Translations under genes and position numbers: made by a program
Shown: piece after piece, positions 60,290 through 64,000 of the stretch
How positions within the stretch are numbered: position 1 is the first letter of the stretch
Layout of the letters: every line of letters starts with the position of its first letter
The notes under the pieces: model-generated
What the model was told of the DNA's origin: nothing
Databases searched by the model: none
Seen by the model: the letters and a program-made list of their open reading frames with translations, nothing else
NCBI GenBank assembly: GCA_036365145.1
Contig: JAEOAD010000004.1
Coordinates: 54,496,001 to 54,560,000 of the forward strand
DNA length: 64,000 nt
Reading direction: 5' to 3'
From: Orientallactaga sibirica
Taxonomy: Eukaryota > Chordata > Mammalia > Rodentia > Dipodidae

Positions 60290-60435
60290 CAATAACTCCC
60301 TGAAGTGACATATATTACTGTCTCCATTTTACAGATGAGGAAAAACTCCTCAGAGCATTTAAGTTCCTTATATGAAAATTAAACACGGAAAGGATCAGAC
60401 TTGGGAATTAGCCTCAGGAGATCTGATGAATCTAC
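60290..60435 (-). mobile_element. MIR fragment
   Basis: Reverse MIR order: ctccattttacagatgagga, aaactcctcagagcatttaa, gttccttatatg, then a tail-ward block with cagacttgggaattagcctc. Confidence 0.72.
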
Positions 60436-61299
60436 ACTGCACAGGCTCTAGGGATATGGGAAAACTCACAGCCACTCAAGCAGCACAGGCAGCTGTGTGA
60501 ACATATCACATCGTACTCATCCCACACCTTTCTCTACAGTCTCAGTGGACAGCAGGACCACAGCATTCATACCCCTGTCACTTTGACGAAGGACTGGGCT
60601 AGGTAATGAATTCTGATAAGGGTTAGACATGAAAACAAAAGTAAGTGTGGTCACCCCCTCTTGTTGCCTTTGGCAAAACATATTCAGGGCAAAATGAATC
60701 ATTGCACAGTAACCCGGGCCATCAGGAATCTGCTAGAGGCCCATGCCTCAGAGAGCCTTTGGGAACAGGGAACATCTGTAGCAGCCATATGCCCCAAGGC
60801 CTGGTGTCAAAGCCCAGGGTGGGAGCGGGGTGCATCACACTAATGTGGTCATGCAGAACACTCCCAGTAGGAACAAAGGCCTTGTCATCATGAGTTCATC
60901 GAAATATACTTATGTTCCCCTTGCTCCTGTCAAAACTGTGCAGCATTGTAAAAGGAAAACTACAATGTCCAAGATACAACATATAAACAGGATAGGATTT
61001 TTATTTGTTTAAGAAAAAGAAGGATAAGGCTAAGATACAAAATACACATACACACTTTTCTTTCACTTTTTTGTGCCTGTATTAAATCTGTCCAGAACAT
61101 GTCTAAAGAACCAAAATAAGGTCTGTACCAACTGCAGAGGACTCCTAGAAGAGCCCTGAGCTATTCAAAGATTCGTTTGCTGTTTTTAAATTTGCCCTTT
61201 TAGTCTGTTATGTAAAGTAGAGAACTCAAAGATGTTGAACTAGAACCCTGAAAACAAACATAATGCTCTGGATGGCTTAGATTGCTGGCATCACCTATA
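60436..61299. other. Unassigned sequence
   Basis: Overlapping open frames of 60-82 codons at 60517-61012 on both strands show no domain that I recognise. No gene call is made. Confidence 0.45.
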
Positions 61300-61339
61300 A
61301 ATTGCTACAAACAAGAGCCACACTGTGCTGCATAAAGAC

Positions 61340-61420
61340 CTTGGTGTGAGTTCCACTTTATGGAATATAATCCTGACTCTCCTACAGAGGAGCTATGAGA
61401 CTCGGGGGAGGTTTCTTGTT
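61340..61420 (+). mobile_element. Possible MIR fragment
   Basis: ccactttatggaatataatc, ctgactctcctacagaggag and actcgggggaggtttc resemble the MIR block ggttcgaatcccggctctgc through acttactagctgtgtgacc and gggcaagtt. Confidence 0.42.
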
Positions 61421-63505
61421 TTGTGTTATTCTCCCCCTCCCCCATGTCAGAAGTTTCTCATTGAAATGATGATATTTATCTTATCAAGTTGAGTATGGCT
61501 CTTGTGTGGATTCCATGAAATTAAGTATGTAAAAGAGTCTTATGACAAGTGGCATGGAGAAATTGATAGATAAAATCGTTATCAAAATGAGAATTATTGA
61601 CAATGTGACAATTAAATTAGTTGACTGAAAAAAAAAACTGAATGGATAAAAACGAAGTGTGGAGCTTATATATAGAGAGTGTCTCTTAGGTAGCAGGGAA
61701 AGCCCAGTGCTATTGGCACATGAAAGACTGAGAGGAAGAAATAGAAGTTTACCTTTCACACACCACTCATTCACCACAAACCATACAGCTGCCTTAGGTC
61801 CACTGGGTATCTTCTCTGCTCACTTTCTCAGCTTGAAATGCCTCTCCTCAAAATTCCTAACAAAAACATGTAAGACCCACTAAATGATGTTGCTTTCTAG
61901 AATACTCTAATATATCTGAGATAAAGTATGTGCCTTTCCACAAACACTCCATCACCCTCCCAAGAGTTTCTTTCTGAGACCAATAACCCCTGTTGTTAGG
62001 CAGATGCCATACCTCTGAGCTCTGACTGGCTCTGACTCCCTGTTTCAAGTATGTTTGTACTTCTTGCAATTTTTGGTGCAGTGCCTTCTGCATAGTAGAT
62101 ACCCACCACATTTTCGCTAAATTTTATTAACATAACATGTATATTTACACATTTCAAGAGATGCTCACATTATTCTCTAACTTTGGGACCTGCTCCAAAG
62201 TTGCAAGCAAGTGAGAACAAAAAGAAGAAAAGAAAGAGAAATGAAAGAAAGACAGCATGGTTCCTTTCAACAACCACACAGAAATAATAGACCAAGCTTG
62301 TCCTTCATATCACCATATATGGGCTCAGTTGGCAAAGAGATCCACATAGGGGTTGGCTAGCCCCAGGATTCTCATTGTCTTTTGACCTTGACAATCCTGT
62401 GCACATACCATAATGTGCATATTTGCTTATATTCTCAGTCAGATCCGTGTTAATGCAACTTGGCTGAACAAATGGGAGCAGGATGTGCCTTCTTTCAGTA
62501 TTGCAGGCTTGGTATAATGAACATGTTTTGTGGAAAACATTTTCAATCAAATAACCAAATATTTACTTGAGTATAAACAAAAGGCACAAAGCCTTAAAAA
62601 ATTTTTGCAAACATGCTTCAAATTTTCTGATAATAAATGTAGACTTGGTTTTCCAGGAGACTTAAGTCTGTAGCAATACACATCCGCCTCAGCTTGTTCC
62701 AACACTCATATTTTCTTTGTTGCCAATATATAAAATTCCAAAAACAGGACAGCTTCAGAGGAATAGAGTAAAATCAATAAAAGTCTACAATAAGAGATCT
62801 TAATGATGAGTCAGGAAAGATGTATGGTGTTTTCTTTGTAATTTCAGTCATCAAATAATTTTTCTTTGGTTTATCACAGATAGAAAATAGCTGAGTTTGT
62901 AAGATGAGAACCTAACACCTGAACAAATGTGTCAATGTTAATTATAAATTCATATATACCCCCACTCTTAAAACAAGGAGAAATGATTTATTGTACATTT
63001 TACATTCATCACATGGAATTTCTAGTACAGAATTTTATTGAAATTAGTGCTATAATAATTATGATATGAGTCTGATCTCTGTCAGGAAGTATGAACTGGT
63101 TCTAGAATGGGAAAAACTATTAATTTATTTAACAATAATCTTTCAACTTTACTTGTTACTTTTTATGCTTTCAACAAGCTTATGAGAAAATCAATGATGC
63201 TAGATGTGTGACCAGGTATGACCACATTTTGTTAATTAGAATTCTAAGAGCGCAGACAAGAACCATCACCAGGGAACTGTTTCAAATAGGTGACAGTGGC
63301 CATTGGCATTTTCTTTCCTCTCTTGACCCAGTCCCTTTGTTCCCTCTAGATTTCCCCTATTTAGTAAGCACCTTGGTGATCTGTGATATTTACTTTCCAC
63401 ACTTTCAGAAGGGTCTTTAAAAAATAGAGAATGACACAAGTTAATGTTTTTCACTGACATTGCACAGAGCTAGACTCCATCACAAATTTATCTAAACTAG
63501 AATTG
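61421..63505. other. Unassigned AT-rich sequence
   Basis: No gene, SINE, LTR or L1 recognised. An A/G-rich patch lies at 62219-62255. Confidence 0.5.
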
Positions 63506-63506
63506 G

Positions 63507-63545
63507 AAGGGTAGGCATGTAGCTCATTGGTAGAGCACTTCCAAA
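63507..63545 (+). mobile_element. ID-like SINE head fragment
   Basis: The string gtaggcatgtagctcattgg followed by tagagcacttcc matches the 5' half of the tRNA-Ala-derived ID element (ggggatgtagctcagtggta then gagcgctt). It stops before the B box. Confidence 0.7.
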
Positions 63546-63757
63546 AGTGAGAAGAAATGCTGTAGTGAACAAAAATTTTACTTGTAGAATTTATCTAAAT
63601 CAATAATAGTACTGCCATTGAGCACTGATTATCTCCTTTAAAAGAACATGTCCTGTATATTAGTTATAGAAATTCCTTTCTTAAAATGTGTTCACATTGC
63701 AAACTGTGGAAGAATGAACTAGGGCATGTCTGAGGTCAAATCCTTCTACTGCTTACT

Positions 63758-63793
63758 TTCTTTTTTTTCCTGTTTCTTTCATTCATTCATTCT

Positions 63794-63865
<72 letters not shown>

Positions 63866-63877
63866 TTTCTTTCTTTC
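63758..63877. repeat. (TTTC)n microsatellite
   Basis: Over 20 TTTC units after a (TTCA)n start. It abuts the SINE below at the position of its A-rich tail. The Lys/Glu/Arg-rich minus-strand frames are artefacts. Confidence 0.97.
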
Positions 63878-64000
63878 ATTTGAGAGAGAGAATGGGCATG
63901 CCTGCAGCCTCTCAGCAGCTGTGAATGAATTCCAGACACGTGCTTCCCCTTGTGGGCAAGTGCAGCATTGCACCCTTGCATCACTTTTTGCCTCTGGCTA
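63878..64000 (-). mobile_element. tRNA-derived SINE, long subfamily, cut by the window end
   Basis: Reverse: gagagagagaatgggcatgc, ctctcagcagctgtgaatga, then the longer central part (cccttgtgggcaagtgcagc and following) to ctctggcta at the last base. The tRNA-like head lies beyond the window. Confidence 0.92.

Overview
This window is mammalian nuclear DNA, almost certainly from a rodent. The basis is its interspersed repeats: 7SL-derived B1 SINEs, composite B4-type SINEs (tRNA-like head plus B1-like body), an ID-like tRNA-Ala fragment, rodent-type L1 3' ends, ERVL-MaLR-type LTR elements and old shared mammalian repeats (MIR, MLT1, an ancient L1 ORF2). The commonest SINE has a tRNA-like head with A and B boxes, a conserved body ending in a CT-rich run, and an AAAT-rich tail. 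Together with the B1 variant it reminds me of jerboas (Dipodidae, e.g. Jaculus), but that assignment is from memory and is an inference.

I find no host protein-coding gene, no exon I can defend, no functional RNA gene and no CRISPR array. The longest open frames lie inside repeats or simple-sequence runs. The window is AT-rich by eye and reads like a gene desert or the inside of a very large intron. The annotation below is therefore mostly a map of mobile elements, satellites and unassigned stretches. I found no evidence of a novel biological system; the interest is in the retrotransposon layering.

Layout. 1-10 kb: microsatellites, SINEs, a B4 SINE carrying a 34-bp minisatellite, an old L1 ORF2 fragment, a rodent L1 3' end, a possible ERV LTR, a B1 and a MaLR-type LTR. 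10-17 kb: sparse, mostly unassigned AT-rich DNA with a 7SL monomer and a MaLR-type LTR. 17-19 kb: a tRNA-SINE, a B1 with clear target-site duplication (TSD) and a 60-bp minisatellite broken by a SINE. 22.9-25.8 kb: a nearly complete minus-strand MaLR-type element with a perfect 5-bp TSD, invaded by another LTR and by SINEs, one of them chimeric. 27.9-29.3 kb: two L1 3' ends in inverted orientation. 30.4-35 kb: a compound satellite and several B1/tRNA-SINEs. 35.7-36.0 kb: a solo LTR with perfect TSD, followed by about 5.4 kb with almost no young repeats. 41.4-43.6 kb: a MaLR element broken by one ERV solo LTR and followed by a second. 44.4-45.5 kb: a long L1 3' end. 48.5-50.1 kb: a MaLR element with both LTRs and a tRNA-Leu-type primer-binding site. 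54.2-55.8 kb: an L1 3' UTR split by a solo LTR. 55.9-64 kb: SINEs, homopolymers and a final (TTTC)n plus SINE cut by the window end.

There are no gene interactions to describe. Elements with intact TSDs and clean tails are the younger layer; the L1 ORF2, MIR and MLT1 remnants are the oldest.
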